A DNA stretch of 64,000 nucleotides, from positions 1,054,001 through 1,118,000 of the forward strand of contig NZ_CP012328.1 in assembly GCF_001262715.1 (NCBI RefSeq), in the 5' to 3' direction. The DNA is from Spiroplasma turonicum. Lineage in GTDB: Bacteria; Bacillota_I; Bacilli_A; Mycoplasmatales; Mycoplasmataceae. Shown one piece after another: positions 33,646 to 46,838 of the stretch; the first letter of the stretch is position 1; every line of letters starts with the position of its first letter. A program made the translations under genes and the position numbers. Under the pieces are notes generated by a model. It did no database searches, had not been told where the DNA came from, and saw nothing but the letters and a program-made list of their open reading frames with translations.

Positions 33646-34386
33646 CTATTTATTGTATAGATCGTTTATTTTATTTACATCAACTTCATCTTCCTTAATG
33701 TATTTCAAATATAAATCCTTAAGGTCTGAACCTTCTGGATTAACATAATCATCAAAAAGTATTTTTCCCTTATTTATTAATATTAGTTTATTAGTTATAA
33801 TTGAAAAGTCATCAATTTGATGGGTTGTTATAAAAAATGTAACACCTTTTTTATTTAATTCTTTTACAATATTAACAAAATATTGTTTAGAAGCAATATC
33901 TAAATTGGCAGTCGGTTCATCCATAAAAATATATTTAGGTTCATTAACTAAAGCACCTGCAAATATTGCTCTTTTCTTTCAACCTGCACTTAAATGCTTT
34001 ATTTTTTTATTAATATGTTCATCTAATCCAAAAAAACTTTTTAAAAATTCTGTCTTGTTTTTAAGGTCCTTGTTTTTTATTTTATGAATATTTCCAATAT
34101 ACTCAATGTATTCTTTAATTGTCAATGACAATGGAATATTATTACTATCAGGGAAAAAGGAAAAATCTTTTAAATGCGTACTTAATATTTTTTCATTATT
34201 ATATAGAATTTCTCCTTCTTTATAATTTAACTCGTTAAATATAGCTTTAATTGTAGTTGTTTTACCAGCACCATTCGGCCCACAAAATAAACAAATATCT
34301 TTTTCTTTAAATTTAAAACTTACATTTTCTAATGCGGGTTTTTTATTTTTTTTATACTTTTTACTTAAATTTTTTACTTCTATCAT
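33646..34386 (-). CDS. ABC transporter ATP-binding protein
   Basis: A 246-residue ATPase: Walker A GPNGAGKTT, signature LSAGWKKR (the W is a TGA codon), Walker B YIFMDEPTANLD and switch His in TTHQID. The sequence fits ATPases that drive ABC-2 or large-permease exporters. AAAGGATG precedes the ATG, 11 nt after the permease stop. It is the last gene of an operon with two large permeases (34398-37766), which it presumably powers. Confidence 0.88.
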
Positions 34387-34397
34387 TTTTTCATCCT

Positions 34398-36002
34398 TTA
34401 CTCAATTAGTAATTTTTTTATTCTATAAAAATTTAAATATATATTAATTATAACTATTAAAATAATTACAATATAAAAAATATCATAATTAAAAATATCA
34501 TACTCAACATAACTATAATCAGTTATTTTATAATCAGAATTATTAGAAACATTTTCCTTGTATACAAGTTTATAGAAGCTTCTTATCAACAAACCACTTT
34601 GTGTACTGGAATTAATTATTGCAACATATTCTTGATCATTTTTGTAAAAACCCCCGTAAGTAATAGTTTTATAAATTTCAAATGGGTTTAAATATTGGAA
34701 TAGCTTAATATCATTTACATTGTTTTCTTCATCTTTTAAAGTTAACACATTAGTAAATTCAACATTAGACATTTCTAACATTAGATTATAAGTTTTAGCA
34801 ATAAATCAATATAAAGAAATTTCTTCTAGGCTTGAATATTTATCAATATCATTCTTTCATAATTGTTCATTTAATAATCCGGAACTAGATGAGTCAATAA
34901 AAATGTCTGATGCAAAAAGATTTAATACCAAAAATTCTTTTGAAAAATCCAAGAAGATATTAATAAAATTTTTAAAATCCTCATTGTTAATATTTTTCAT
35001 ATAGTCACTTAGAATATCATAAAAATAGTATAAATTGTTATCTTCAACATAATTGTAGTTACTTTGATTAAAAATGAAATCCTCAAAATTTATTTTTTTG
35101 TTATTATTTAAATTTTTATTTAAATAAAATTTGTGACTATCATTTATAAAATTATAAAAAAATGGTGATGTATTGTTTAAATCATCATAAAAATTATTTT
35201 TTAAAAAGTTACCTTGCAATATTGATAAATCTTTTAAAGAATTTATATCAAAATTAATGTTAAAGGTATTGTTATAATCATCATTTTGATAAATACTATT
35301 TGCTATTTTATTTAAACTTTTATATCTAAGACTATTATTATTAATACTATCTGAAGAGTTATAAATTTTTTCTATTTCAGAGTAAGTTTGATTAATAATT
35401 GGACTAACATATGAAGATAATGGTAGAAAAAAAGATGTTATGCCAACCAAAATATAAATTATATATTCATTTATAAAATTTAATAATAAATATGAAATGG
35501 ATACAACTAAAGTCGTTAATAAAAAATAGAAGCTATATTTAGTTATAATTAAGTTTTTAAGTATTTCAAACTTATTTGAGATATTTAAAAGAAAAAATGA
35601 GTCAATTACTAGCATTATTAAAATTAATAAAGTTATATAAGATATTATTACTAATAATCTATAATATATAGAGATTTTAATATTAACTCCTGTTTTTATT
35701 TCTAAATTAAATATATTAATTTTCCTATCATTATACAAGAAAAATTGGCTTATAGAGAAAGAAAAAATAATTAGTAAAGATGAAATTATAATAGTTTTAA
35801 TTAATAAAAATTGAAAGTAGTTAGATTTCTTATCTAAAAAAGATTCTTTTTCTTTAGAAAGTATTGTATTTATGATTGCTTGAAAAATAATTGAAAAAAT
35901 AATTATTGTAATAAAAAATGATATAAAGAAATAATTCTTATATATTCTTTTGTATAATAAATTTAAAAAATGAGAATTTATAAACATAGATGTATTTTTC
36001 AT
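34398..36002 (-). CDS. Large ABC permease, copy two
   Basis: A 534-residue membrane protein. Topology by eye: one helix near 22-50, a cluster of helices at about 70-215, a long non-membrane segment (about 220-505) rich in Asn, Tyr and Phe, and a final helix (about 508-527, FYIVIILIVIINIYLNF) with basic tail. This layout, a large loop between early and last helices, matches exporters of the ABC-2/MacB-like sort with an extracytoplasmic domain. AGGAT precedes the ATG. It resembles the permease at 36114-37766 in layout, probably forming a heterodimer with it. Confidence 0.7.
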
Positions 36003-36113
36003 AATTTTATCCTAATCAAATATTTTTATATAATCGATAATCTAAATTAATAGCTTTACCATTTTTATTAAACAAATAAAATTAAACAATATTAAATTAC
36101 AAATTTTATTTAG

Positions 36114-37766
36114 TTATAATTTAATAACTTTTTTATATTTTAGATAACCAATATACCACAAAATAATCATTAATATAAAGTACATAAAGTACAAGTAAAT
36201 ATAATTTACAAACTCAATGGTTTGTTCTTCTAAATTTTCAAGTTTTACTGGCCCTTCCTCATTAGAAGTATCAATAAAATATTTATATTGTAAAGGTGTG
36301 GTTGGACTTTCAAATAAATGATTTGGTGAAGTAATTGAAAATTTATCATGATAATATTTATAGTTTTCTCCAAAATAATTACCATATGAAAGTTGTGATA
36401 GTTGATTAAATGGGTTGATATGTGTAATTAATTTTATTTTATTTAGTAGCTCATCACTTGGTGTTAACTTTAAATCTATACCTTTTTTGTAATTTGATTC
36501 ATAATAGTTATTTCAAAAAGTTATTTCAAAAAACATTGAGGAAATAAAATAATATAGGTCAAATTGATCTGGTGTTTTATAATTTATAAGTGTGTTTGTA
36601 AAATAGCCCTGATAGATACTATAATCTATATAACTATCGGCAGGATATGATACATTTCCTTTATAGGTCATTATAAATTTAAAATAATTATTTGAAATAT
36701 CTTTAAGAGCATTTAATATATTTTCATACTTACTTTCATTTGATAAACTAATAACTTTATTTAATATGTTGTAAATTCTATTATTATTTTTCATTAAATA
36801 GTCAAACTTAAGAACAATGGGTCTGAAGTTGTAAGTAAGAGTATCTTCCATTCTAAACCCGTTTAAATTATAGTTAGTAAATTTAGTATAGTTTTCATCA
36901 AACAACTTATTTAAATAAACTATGAAATCAACATAGTTAGTTCCAAAAGTATCAATTGCCTTTTGTTTATATTTTTCTAGAATATAATCATAATTTCCAT
37001 ATTGATATTGAATGAAATCTGGACTTGTGTAATTATATGCTTTTTTGAAACCTTCAAATATATCAGTAAATACTTCATCATTTTTAAATTTATTTATAAA
37101 AGAAGTTTGTTTTTCATACATAAATGTATTTGCCTGATAACGATATAGTTCATTAATTTCGCTATATTTAATCCCTCCAACAGCCTGAGATACAGATATC
37201 AAAGAAGCTAATATAGAAATTATAATAAGTGATATTTTTGCTTTAATTAACAATAATAATATAAATGCTAAAGCAGAAACAATAGTTATTAATAAAAACT
37301 TATAAGCAAAAAAACTTAAAACTTTTAATTTTGCCTCTATAAAATAGTTACTTATAGAAAGTGTTAATAAGCTTTGGACTATAAAATTAAATATAAGTAT
37401 TACAATGCATGTAACAAATAATATAATAAATCTTGAAAAAAAACTTTGAAATACACTAATACCGCCTTTTATTTCCAAATCTATTTTTCCTTCTTTTTTA
37501 TCTACATAAAAAAGCAATGTAGTAATATAAATAACAATAATTGATAGCAAAATTACATCAAAAATCATTTTTAAAAAGAAAAAACAATCAAAATAATAGT
37601 CAATTTTATCAAAATACTTATTTGTGACATCGAAATAATTGTAAAAAGATATTATTTCAAATATCGTTGAAACAGATAAATAAACAGCTGTTAATATTAT
37701 TAAAACTTTATTCATTATTAATTTCTTAAAATTAAAATTAAATATATTTAAATTAATATTTTTCAT
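36114..37766 (-). CDS. Large ABC permease, copy one
   Basis: A 550-residue membrane protein, first gene of the operon (GAGGAAA before the ATG at 37766). N-terminal helix about 18-38, a helical cluster about 65-200 (including DLEIKGGISVFQSFF, comparable to NLEIKTGVNIKISIY in the partner), a Tyr/Asn-rich loop of about 300 residues, and a last helix about 520-540. The matched DLEIKxG/NLEIKxG segments suggest the two permeases are old paralogues. Substrate unknown. Confidence 0.7.
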
Positions 37767-37870
37767 TTTATTTTCCTCACACTATTTATAAATATTTATT
37801 ACTACTTTAATATTATTATATAGATTTAAATTTATAAATAATTAATTATCTTTGTTTCATTTTATAAATA

Positions 37871-37897
37871 AAAAAACTAATGGTAAACCAATAGTTT
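37871..37897 (-). terminator. Terminator of eno
   Basis: Stem AAACTAATGG (37874-37883) with CCAATAGTTT (37888-37897), one mismatch, followed by T-rich sequence on the minus strand just after the eno stop codon. Confidence 0.7.
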
Positions 37898-37903
37898 TAT
37901 TTT

Positions 37904-39286
<1,383 letters not shown>

Positions 39287-39318
39287 CTATTTACAATTAA
39301 TTCCTTTACTTTTAACTA

Positions 39319-39377
39319 TTTTTTAATAGATTTTTTTTTATTATATTATATAATTTTAATAAAAAATCTATTAAAAA
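39319..39377 (-). promoter_or_regulatory. 17-bp inverted repeat enclosing the likely eno promoter
   Basis: Arms TTTTTAATAGATTTTTT (39320-39336) and AAAAAATCTATTAAAAA (39361-39377) enclose 24 nt that on the minus strand contain two overlapping TATAAT-type boxes. It lies between the ABC exporter stop (39411) and eno, so it may both stop read-through and host the eno promoter. Confidence 0.5.
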
Positions 39378-39410
39378 GTTTGTAATAAAGTAATGTTAAT
39401 AATAAGTTTT

Positions 39411-40988
39411 TTACAATTGAATTATTTTATCAAAACCAGAGTCACTTGTATTTGCTGTGTGTGATATGAATAAAACAGTTTTATTTAATTTACAAATTAA
39501 TTCTTCAATATTTTTTCTATTTTCTAAATCTAAACTTGATGTTATTTCATCAAGTATCATTATATCTTTATCCTGTAATAATGCTCTTGCAATTACAATT
39601 CTTTGCAACTCACCACCTGACATATTTTTACTTTCTGAGTTTATAATTTTATCTAATCCATTATTTTCTAATAACTTAGAAAGATTTACTTTTTTTAAAA
39701 CATTAATGATTTTTTCTTCGCTTATATCATCATTAAATAATGTTAAGTTATTTTTTAAAGTATCATTAAATATAGAAATATCTTGTGGTAAGTAAGCTAT
39801 CAGATTTCTTAAATCATTAATATTTAAATCTTTATAATTAAATTTCTCATTTAATATTATTTCACCATTATAGTCATCAACTAAACCAAATAATATTTTA
39901 AACAAAGTGGTTTTCCCTTTTCCAGAATCTCCTATTATTAAATACTTTTTCTGTCTTTCAATTTCTAAATCTAGGTTATGAAATAGAACTTTGTTATTTA
40001 TTTTATAACTAAGATTCTTAAGTTTTAATGAATCAAATGATATATTTTTAGTTTCATAATTTATATCTTTTTCTTTAATTTTAAATTTTTTAGAGATCAT
40101 TCTACCGGCTCTTAAAGTAAATAAAGAACCAAAAAGAGAATTTACTGCTTGAAAATATGTTCCAGAAAGATTTGCAACCGATAACATAGCTCCTTTTTCA
40201 GTCATGTTATTTAATGATAAAAACATTGTTAATAACATTAAAACTAATTGACTAACAATCATTAAAGAAAATAAAACAAATTTCTGTGTTGCATCTATAT
40301 TACCATATGAAAATGTTGCTTTTTCTACTTTTATATTTTCAAGATTAAATAAACGATTAAATACATTTTTTTTATTAGAGTATGAAAAAACAGTATAACC
40401 ATTAAGTAAGTTTTCTATTCTTTTCACAAACTCTTCGTTACTTTTAGAAAGTTTTTCAGCTTTTTTAGAAGCAAGTGGTTGTAGAATACTTGGTAATATA
40501 AACATTAAAATTGTTATTCCAAATAATGAAAGACCAATTATTCAATGAAAGTTAAATATTGCATAACAAGATAATACAACTCCAGCACTACCATCACAAA
40601 TGCTAAATATTCCTGAAAAGATCATTTTATTAATTGAATCAAAATCCTTAGTTAGCCAAGATAATAATTCACCTTTTTTATATTCTGCATATTCTTTATC
40701 TGATAGGTTGTTTATTTTATTTACTATGATTTTTTTTAATTGTAAGTTCAATTTTTTAACTGTAAATACTTTCATTAATTCAGAGAAATAATAAAATACT
40801 ATACCTATTATGAAAGCACCTATTAAAATGTATGTTTGTTTTAATACATAATCTATATCATTTGCAAATAAACCTTCCACAATAGAAGAAAATTTATATC
40901 CACCATAAACAATTCCTGCATTTGATATTATTGATAATATTAAATACATAAATATCAAATACCAATATTTATTTGTAACTTTTGTCAT
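39411..40988 (-). CDS. ABC exporter, fused membrane and ATPase domains
   Basis: A 525-residue half-transporter. Helices occur in about 12-280, then the ATPase with Walker A GDSGKGKTT, Q-loop YLPQDIS, signature MSGGELQR, Walker B IMILDEITSSLD and switch His in LFISHTA. The overall form is like peptide/bacteriocin exporters without a peptidase domain. AAAGGAG sits 5 nt before the ATG at 40988, which I prefer to a TAT-rich upstream extension to 41018. Only one TGA-Trp occurs. The gene before it encodes a small membrane protein; the substrate is unknown. Confidence 0.87.
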
Positions 40989-41002
40989 TTTGTCTCCTTT
41001 AT

Positions 41003-41051
41003 AAATACAAAGAAGCAACTATTTATGAAAGCACTTCAAAAATGTTGCTTC
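41003..41051 (-). terminator. Hairpin between the membrane protein gene and the ABC exporter
   Basis: Arms GAAGCAAC (41012-41019) and GTTGCTTC (41044-41051) with a 24-nt loop, followed on the minus strand by TTTGTATTT and then the ABC exporter's AAAGGAG. Terminator-like, but located in the exporter's leader. Confidence 0.5.
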
Positions 41052-41081
41052 ATAAATTAATGTTTTTTATAATAACAAAAG

Positions 41082-41693
41082 TTAATCTATCATATCTCCA
41101 TAAACAAATATAAAATATCTGATAGTTTTGGTTTTTTTAATTTGGGAGACATAATTATTATTAAATTGATATCTTTTTAAAAATAAGTTTTTTAATTTTA
41201 CTTTAACAAATGAAACTATTTTCAAAGTATTTAAAATAAACCTAATTATTGATTTTAAGATGCTTATTATCAATAAAAATAAGTATTTAAATAAATCATG
41301 TTTTGTTAAATTATATATAAAGTAAGTTAATTCAAATGATATAAAAATTAAAAATATAAATAAATCCATAAACATAGAACTCCCAGGAACTGAGTTATAT
41401 AAATATAAAGAAAATAAACAATTAAACTGTAAACCCTTAAACTGGATTAAATTAAAATCTGCTTCATAATAAAAATCGTCAATAATTTCTTTAAAATAAC
41501 GTTTTGTTTTTATTAATGCAATTATACATACTATAATGCTTTGCACTCTTATAAATTGTGAAAAGAATTGTAATATAAATAGATTATCTATTTTATTATT
41601 AAGACTTAAAGAATAATAAAAAGCAATTATCAAAATAATTGGTCAATACAATAAATCTACAATCCCACTCATTTTATTTTTTAAGTTATTCAT
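41082..41693 (-). CDS. Uncharacterised membrane protein
   Basis: A 203-residue protein from ATG 41693 (weak AAGAG before it), with a TGA-Trp just after the start (LLYWPIIL). Hydrophobic segments are at about 12-30, 35-60, 85-115 and 120-140, and the C-terminal 60 residues are basic (KVKLKNLFLKRY). It follows the typA terminator and so probably has its own promoter. No family is recognised. Confidence 0.6.
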
Positions 41694-41732
41694 TTTTCTC
41701 TTAAACTTATAAAAGTATTTTTTAAATTATAG

Positions 41733-41759
41733 CATAAAAAAAATCTGTTAATACAGATT
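41733..41759 (-). terminator. Terminator of the lepA-typA run
   Basis: Stem AATCTGT (41742-41748) with ACAGATT (41753-41759), 4-nt loop, then eight T on the minus strand, 13 nt after the typA stop codon. Confidence 0.8.
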
Positions 41760-41771
41760 AATTACTTATAT

Positions 41772-43595
41772 TTAGTGAGGGTCGTTTCTATGTTGTTTTC
41801 TTTCATTTTCGCTTAATCATTTTTTTCTAATTCTAATATCAGTTGGAGTAACTTCAACAAGTTCGTCTCACTCAATAAACTCAATAGCTTCTTCTAATGT
41901 AAATTTTTTAGGTGGAGTTAATTTTACTGAATCATCACTACCACTAGCTCTTGTATTTGTAAGTTTTTTACCAGTAGTTGGGTTAACATTTAAATCATTA
42001 GCTCTTGAGTGTAAACCAACAATCATACCGTCATATACATCAACTTGAGGCCCTACAAATAAAATCCCTCTTTCTTCAAGATTATTAAGTGCATATGGTA
42101 ATGTAACACCATTTGCCATTGAAACTAGAACACCATTTTGTCTACCATCAATTTTACCTTTATAATCTTCATAACCAATTATTGATTTAACAAACACTCC
42201 TTCTCCACGTGTATCATTTATAAATTCAGTTTTAAATCCAATTAATCCACGAGTTGGAACTTTATATACAACCTTATCTCTAACTCCATCAGAATGCATA
42301 TCAAGCATTATACCTTTTCTAAGATTTAGCCTATTTATAACTGTTCCAGAATATTCAGTTGGAACATCAATTATAACTTTTTCTACAGGTTCTTGTTTAT
42401 TACCTTTTTCGTCAACTTTAAAAATAACCTCAGGTCTTGAAATTCCAATTTCAAATCCTTCTCTTCTCATTGTTTCAATTAAAACTGATAAATGCAACTC
42501 TCCTCTTCCTAAAACTCTAAAACCATCGGCTGAAGAGTCACTTAATGGTTCTACTTTTAAACCAACATTAACTTCCAGTTCTTTATCAAGTCTTTCTTTT
42601 ATATTTCTTGTTGTAAGAAATTTACCTACTTTACCAGCAAAAGGTGAAGTATTAACTAAAAAATTCATACTCATAGTTGGTTCTTCAATAATGATTGGTG
42701 GAAGTGGATTTATGTTTTCTGTATCACAAATTGTGTCCCCAATAGTTAAATCAGATATCCCTGAAACAACTACAATATCTCCTGCCTGAGCTTCTTTTAC
42801 AGCAATTCTTTTAAGACCTTGGTATACAAATAAACCCGATATTTTTGCTTTAACAGTGTTTGAATTATTTTTTGACACTACTACTTGTTGATTTTCTTTT
42901 AAAGTACCTTTGAATAATCTACCAATACCTAGTCTACCAATAAATGAATCATATGCCAATGAAGAAACTTGTAATTGAGTTGGTTCATTAACTAATTCCA
43001 ACGGATAGTTTCCAACTTGTTTTACAATTGTTTCAAACAGCGGTTCTAAGTTTGAACTTTTTTCTTCTAATGAATATTGTGCAATTCCTTCTCTAGCTAT
43101 ACCAAATAATGTTGGAAATTCTAGTTGATTATCGTTAGCATCTAATTCCATAAATAACTCAAGAACTTCGTCTACTACCTCTAATGCTCTTTGATCTTTT
43201 TTATCAATTTTATTGATTAATAATATAGGATTAATACCAAGTTCCAAAGCCTTTGATAAAACAAATCTTGTTTGAGGCATTGGGCCTTCTGATGAATCAA
43301 CTAATAAAATAACTGTATCTACAGTTTTCATTATTCTTTCAACTTCACTTGAAAAATCTGCATGGCCTGGTGTATCAACAATATTTATTTTGTAATCTTT
43401 ATATTCAATAGAACAATTTTTTGAATATATTGTAATACCACGTTCTCTTTCTTGATCATTACTATCCATAATTTGTTCTTTAACTTCTTCATTAGCTCTA
43501 AACACTCCCGCTTGACTTAAAAAAGCATCTACTAATGTTGACTTCCCTGCATCAACGTGGGCGATAACTGCAATATTGATAATTTTCTTATTCAT
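41772..43595 (-). CDS. typA: Ribosome-associated GTPase TypA/BipA
   Basis: A 607-residue translational GTPase. G motifs: AHVDAGKST, RERGITI, DTPGHADF, LINKIDK and a later domain with RGELHLSVLIETMRREGFE and the C-terminal GPQVDVYDGMIVGLHSRANDL typical of TypA. The last 30 residues follow a TGA-Trp. The family acts in ribosome assembly and stress translation. AGGAGAAATT precedes the ATG. It ends a run of genes that begins near the related GTPase lepA. Confidence 0.95.
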
Positions 43596-43619
43596 AATTT
43601 CTCCTAAAATTCTAAAACT

Positions 43620-44429
43620 CTAATTTTTTAAGGCTCTATAAAATAAATCCTCGGGTAAATCAGAAACCAGTTTTGACTCTTTAAATCTCAATTCATCTTC
43701 AATTACTAGTGGTTTTTCAATCATTATAATTGTATTTGTTAATTTTTCTTCTTGTTGAATTATCAACTCTCTAAATAATAAACTAAAATAGAACTTAGTT
43801 GAATAATAAATAGCAAAATTATATAAAACTACCTCTTCTTTTGTTTCAAATTCACTTTTATCGTCTTCTGTTAATTCTAATATATCTAATAAATCACTAA
43901 TTAAATCATTCAATTTATAAAACTCTTGAATTAAACAACTAAATCTTTCATTGTTTTTTATTTTTTCTAAGGAATCACCAATTTCTTTTATAACTAATAT
44001 ATATTTTGGTGAAACCATTAATTTATTAAACTCATCATCAAAATCTTTTAAAAATGAGAATGCAAACTCTTTAAATGCATAATCATACACTTCTAAATTA
44101 TCAATTTTTTGTTTATTAGTTTCAATGAATAATGTTCTTGTTATATCATACATGTTTTGATAGTCAAAGAAACAATCACACATAGACATTAATCTTAACA
44201 AACAACTTAAACTATCTCTATTTACAATTTTATCTTTATCTACTTCTGTTTTATCAAAAGAATTTTCTATAAATTCTCTAAAAGAATCAAGGTCTTTTTT
44301 CCCAAATCACTCATATTCTACTTGTTTTAAATATTTGTTATCTTGACCAAACATAGAAAAAAGTACAATAATTTCTTTATTGATTATGTTGTAGGGTAAA
44401 AAGCTATAATAATCATAGTCTCTTAACAC
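43620..44429 (-). CDS. Uncharacterised helical protein with GTG start
   Basis: A 269-residue, acidic, mostly helical soluble protein with no recognised domain. An ATG at 44495 would overlap the upstream gene by 64 nt and lacks a ribosome-binding site. AAGGAG lies 6 nt before a GTG at 44429, 2 nt after the previous stop, so I use GTG. One TGA-Trp is used near the N-terminus (YEWFGKKD). It lies between the 44432 gene and typA (24 nt) and is clearly in their operon. Possibly a co-factor of the J-domain protein upstream; not shown. Confidence 0.65.
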
Positions 44430-44431
44430 AT

Positions 44432-45133
44432 TTAACTCCTTCAATTTAGATTTAAGTAATCTAAATAACATAAATTTATTGATAATAAAGCTCAAATATT
44501 TATAATCATATCCTCTTCAAATCCATCTTCATTAGACAATAATTCTTTAAAGTAGTTTGAACCATAATTATAAGTATCAAGAGAAGATTCTACCAGAGCT
44601 TTTATATCGTTTCAAAAATCTAATTTTACATACATTTCAAAAAAGTTATCTTCATTTAAATTTTGTTTTTTAAAAACTTTTTTTAGATTTTCAGAAAGTT
44701 TATCTTTTTTACTAAAGATTGCTTTTTCTTTTAAATAAACTAACTCTTTAATAATATCAATTTCTTCTCTATCAATCAAAGAAAAAACACAATTAATTAA
44801 ATTTTTTTTCTTTAAACTATCTAAAGAGTGTAGTAAACTCTTAAAAACGTTAATTAATATTAAATAATCGTTAGAACCTTCGTTTAATTGCATTATTAAT
44901 GAAGCAATATCAGCATTCATATAAATTTTTATTGCTTCTTCACTAAAAATTGTGTAATTTTCTTCTATGAATTCAAAAAAGTCTTTTCTGTTTTCTATAT
45001 AAGATGATGATACCTTAACAATTTTTTTGCCAAAATTAGTTAATGATTTTATTATTTTTTTATTATTTTTAGAAAAATTATTCAGGACTTTATTGGCTGC
45101 TTCAATTAATTCATTTCAATCATTTTTAAACAT
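44432..45133 (-). CDS. Uncharacterised helical protein
   Basis: A 233-residue soluble protein, Lys/Glu/Asn-rich and helical throughout (for example SLKKKNLINCVFSLIDREE). Several TGA-Trp codons hide the full frame, which runs to TAA at 44432. GAGGAT precedes the ATG at 45133, 12 nt after the J-domain gene. No family is recognised. It is flanked by the J-domain protein and the 43620 gene, with which it appears cotranslated. Confidence 0.65.
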
Positions 45134-45145
45134 TTTTATATCCTC

Positions 45146-46120
45146 TTAAGAAATAGCATATTTATCAAAATATTGTTCAATAATAGTTTTAAAAACATTA
45201 ATTTTTTTCATTTCTACTGCTGCATATGGTTCTTGATTAACGTCTGGATGAAATTGTTTTGCAAACTTTCTATAAATTTTTTTAAATTCTTCAGGTTTAG
45301 AAAACTTAGTTAATCCAAAATAAGAAAACGCTTCATTTACTTCATCATGGAAAACAATTGTTTTTGTTTTTTCAAAAAAATCATCGAAGTTTTCATTATC
45401 GTCATCAAAAAAGTTAGAGCTAAATTTACTTGTACTAGAGCTTGTTCCATAGTTATTTTGAAACATATATGTTTCAATTACGATATCTACTGATTGATCT
45501 AGCATTTTTGATCAGTGATATGTATTTTCATCCCCTAAGTCTATTATTTCTTCTATTATTAAGTGGTTTTTATAGGCATCAAGTCTTCTATCATTAACAA
45601 GTCTAATAGATTTTTCAATGATTGCATCAATTGTGTCTAAAGCAGTTCTTTGCATTATTTCAAACATTTTTTTTAATGGTTCATCATCAATGTCTTTATT
45701 TGAAAATGTAAAGTTAAATACTTTTCAAAATTTTATTGTAGTGTAGTATGTAAACTTAGTTAAAGACATTATAATTACAGTTGCTGAATATGAGTCTAAT
45801 CTTGTTGATAAATAATCATAAATAGAAGAAAAATAACTTACAGCTGGTAAAGAAACAAAATGTTCAGTTATATTATATCTACCAAACTTTCATTCATAAG
45901 AATTCATTGTTGTAGGTAACTTTTGAACTGATAATAACTCTTTAATTTTTTCATTATAAAATTCAATTTGTTCTAATAAATTGTCAATGTTTCAATAACT
46001 AGCATTCATCATTGATCTTTCTCAGGCTATTATACTTGATACACCATCAGAGTAGTCAAATACAGAGTTACTTTTATTAAATTCTTTTTTTAGTTTTTTA
46101 AATTCTTTTTTTCAACCCAT
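45146..46120 (-). CDS. Protein with a C-terminal J domain
   Basis: A 324-residue protein. The first 240 residues are helical and unrecognised (MGWKKEFKKLKKEFNK...). A Phe/Asp/Asn-rich linker (NFFDDDNENFDDFFEK) leads to a J domain at about 265-318 with EAFSYFGLTKFSKPEEFKKI and the HPD tripeptide in KQFHPDVNQEP, which stimulates DnaK ATPase. The J domain is C-terminal, unlike DnaJ, and there is no Gly/Phe or zinc region. GGAG precedes the ATG. It probably recruits DnaK to a client recognised by the N-terminal part; the client may be linked to the adjacent unknown proteins. Confidence 0.75.
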
Positions 46121-46148
46121 AACATACTCCATTTAAAATTATTATACT

Positions 46149-46838
46149 TTATATTGACGAATCTTTTAATATTTCACTTATATTTTTATAATTTGGTAAG
46201 TAGTTTCTAACATGATTTCAAAAGCTTTTAGAGTGGTTTTTATGAACTAAGTGAGATAATTCATGAACAACCACATATTCAAGAGCTTGTATAGGATAAT
46301 GTATTAATCTAATATTTAAGATAATTTTTGACTTATCTGGATAACATACTCCCCATTTATTTTTTATTTCTTTTATAGTTAAGTTCTTAAAGTCTAGGTT
46401 CATTATTTCTTTTCATCTATTAACAACCTTTATAAAATCATTTTGGTGAATTATAGCTAATTTTTTATACATTTTTTTTATTGTTTCTTGTTCTGTTTCA
46501 TAAACTCTAAATGTATATTGTGGGTAATCAACAGTTGGTGTTGGAAGAAAATAGGCATGCTGTTCTTTTCCAAAAATTTTGACAAAACCGTTTTCAGATA
46601 TATGAAATAAAGAACCTTGAGAGCTTATTATTTTAATAATTTTAGATATGTTTTTATAAATTAAACCTTCTATTTCTCAATCTTGTGCTTGAATTGGTGC
46701 AGAGATAATAATTTTTTTGTCAATAACTTTTAATCTAATATACTTTTGTGTTTTAAAAGTTAAATAATACTGTATTTCTTGGCCTTTGTAACTAAGTTTT
46801 TTTATTATGCTTAGATTTTTTTGCATTCTTTCGTTCAT
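46149..46838 (-). CDS. YgjP-like (DUF45) zinc metallopeptidase
   Basis: A 229-residue protein. N-terminal beta-rich half (YKGQEIQYYLTFKTQKYIRL) then the catalytic part: NKWGVCYPDKSKIILNIRL, HYPIQALEYVVVHELSHLVH with HExxH, and NHSKSFWNHV with the third ligand His, all diagnostic of the YgjP/SprT-like family. The start is uncertain: ATG 46838 overlaps the upstream gene by 47 nt, and ATG 46826 has GAAAGA nearby. It acts in the cytosol on unknown substrates and sits in the lepA-typA run. Confidence 0.85.
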
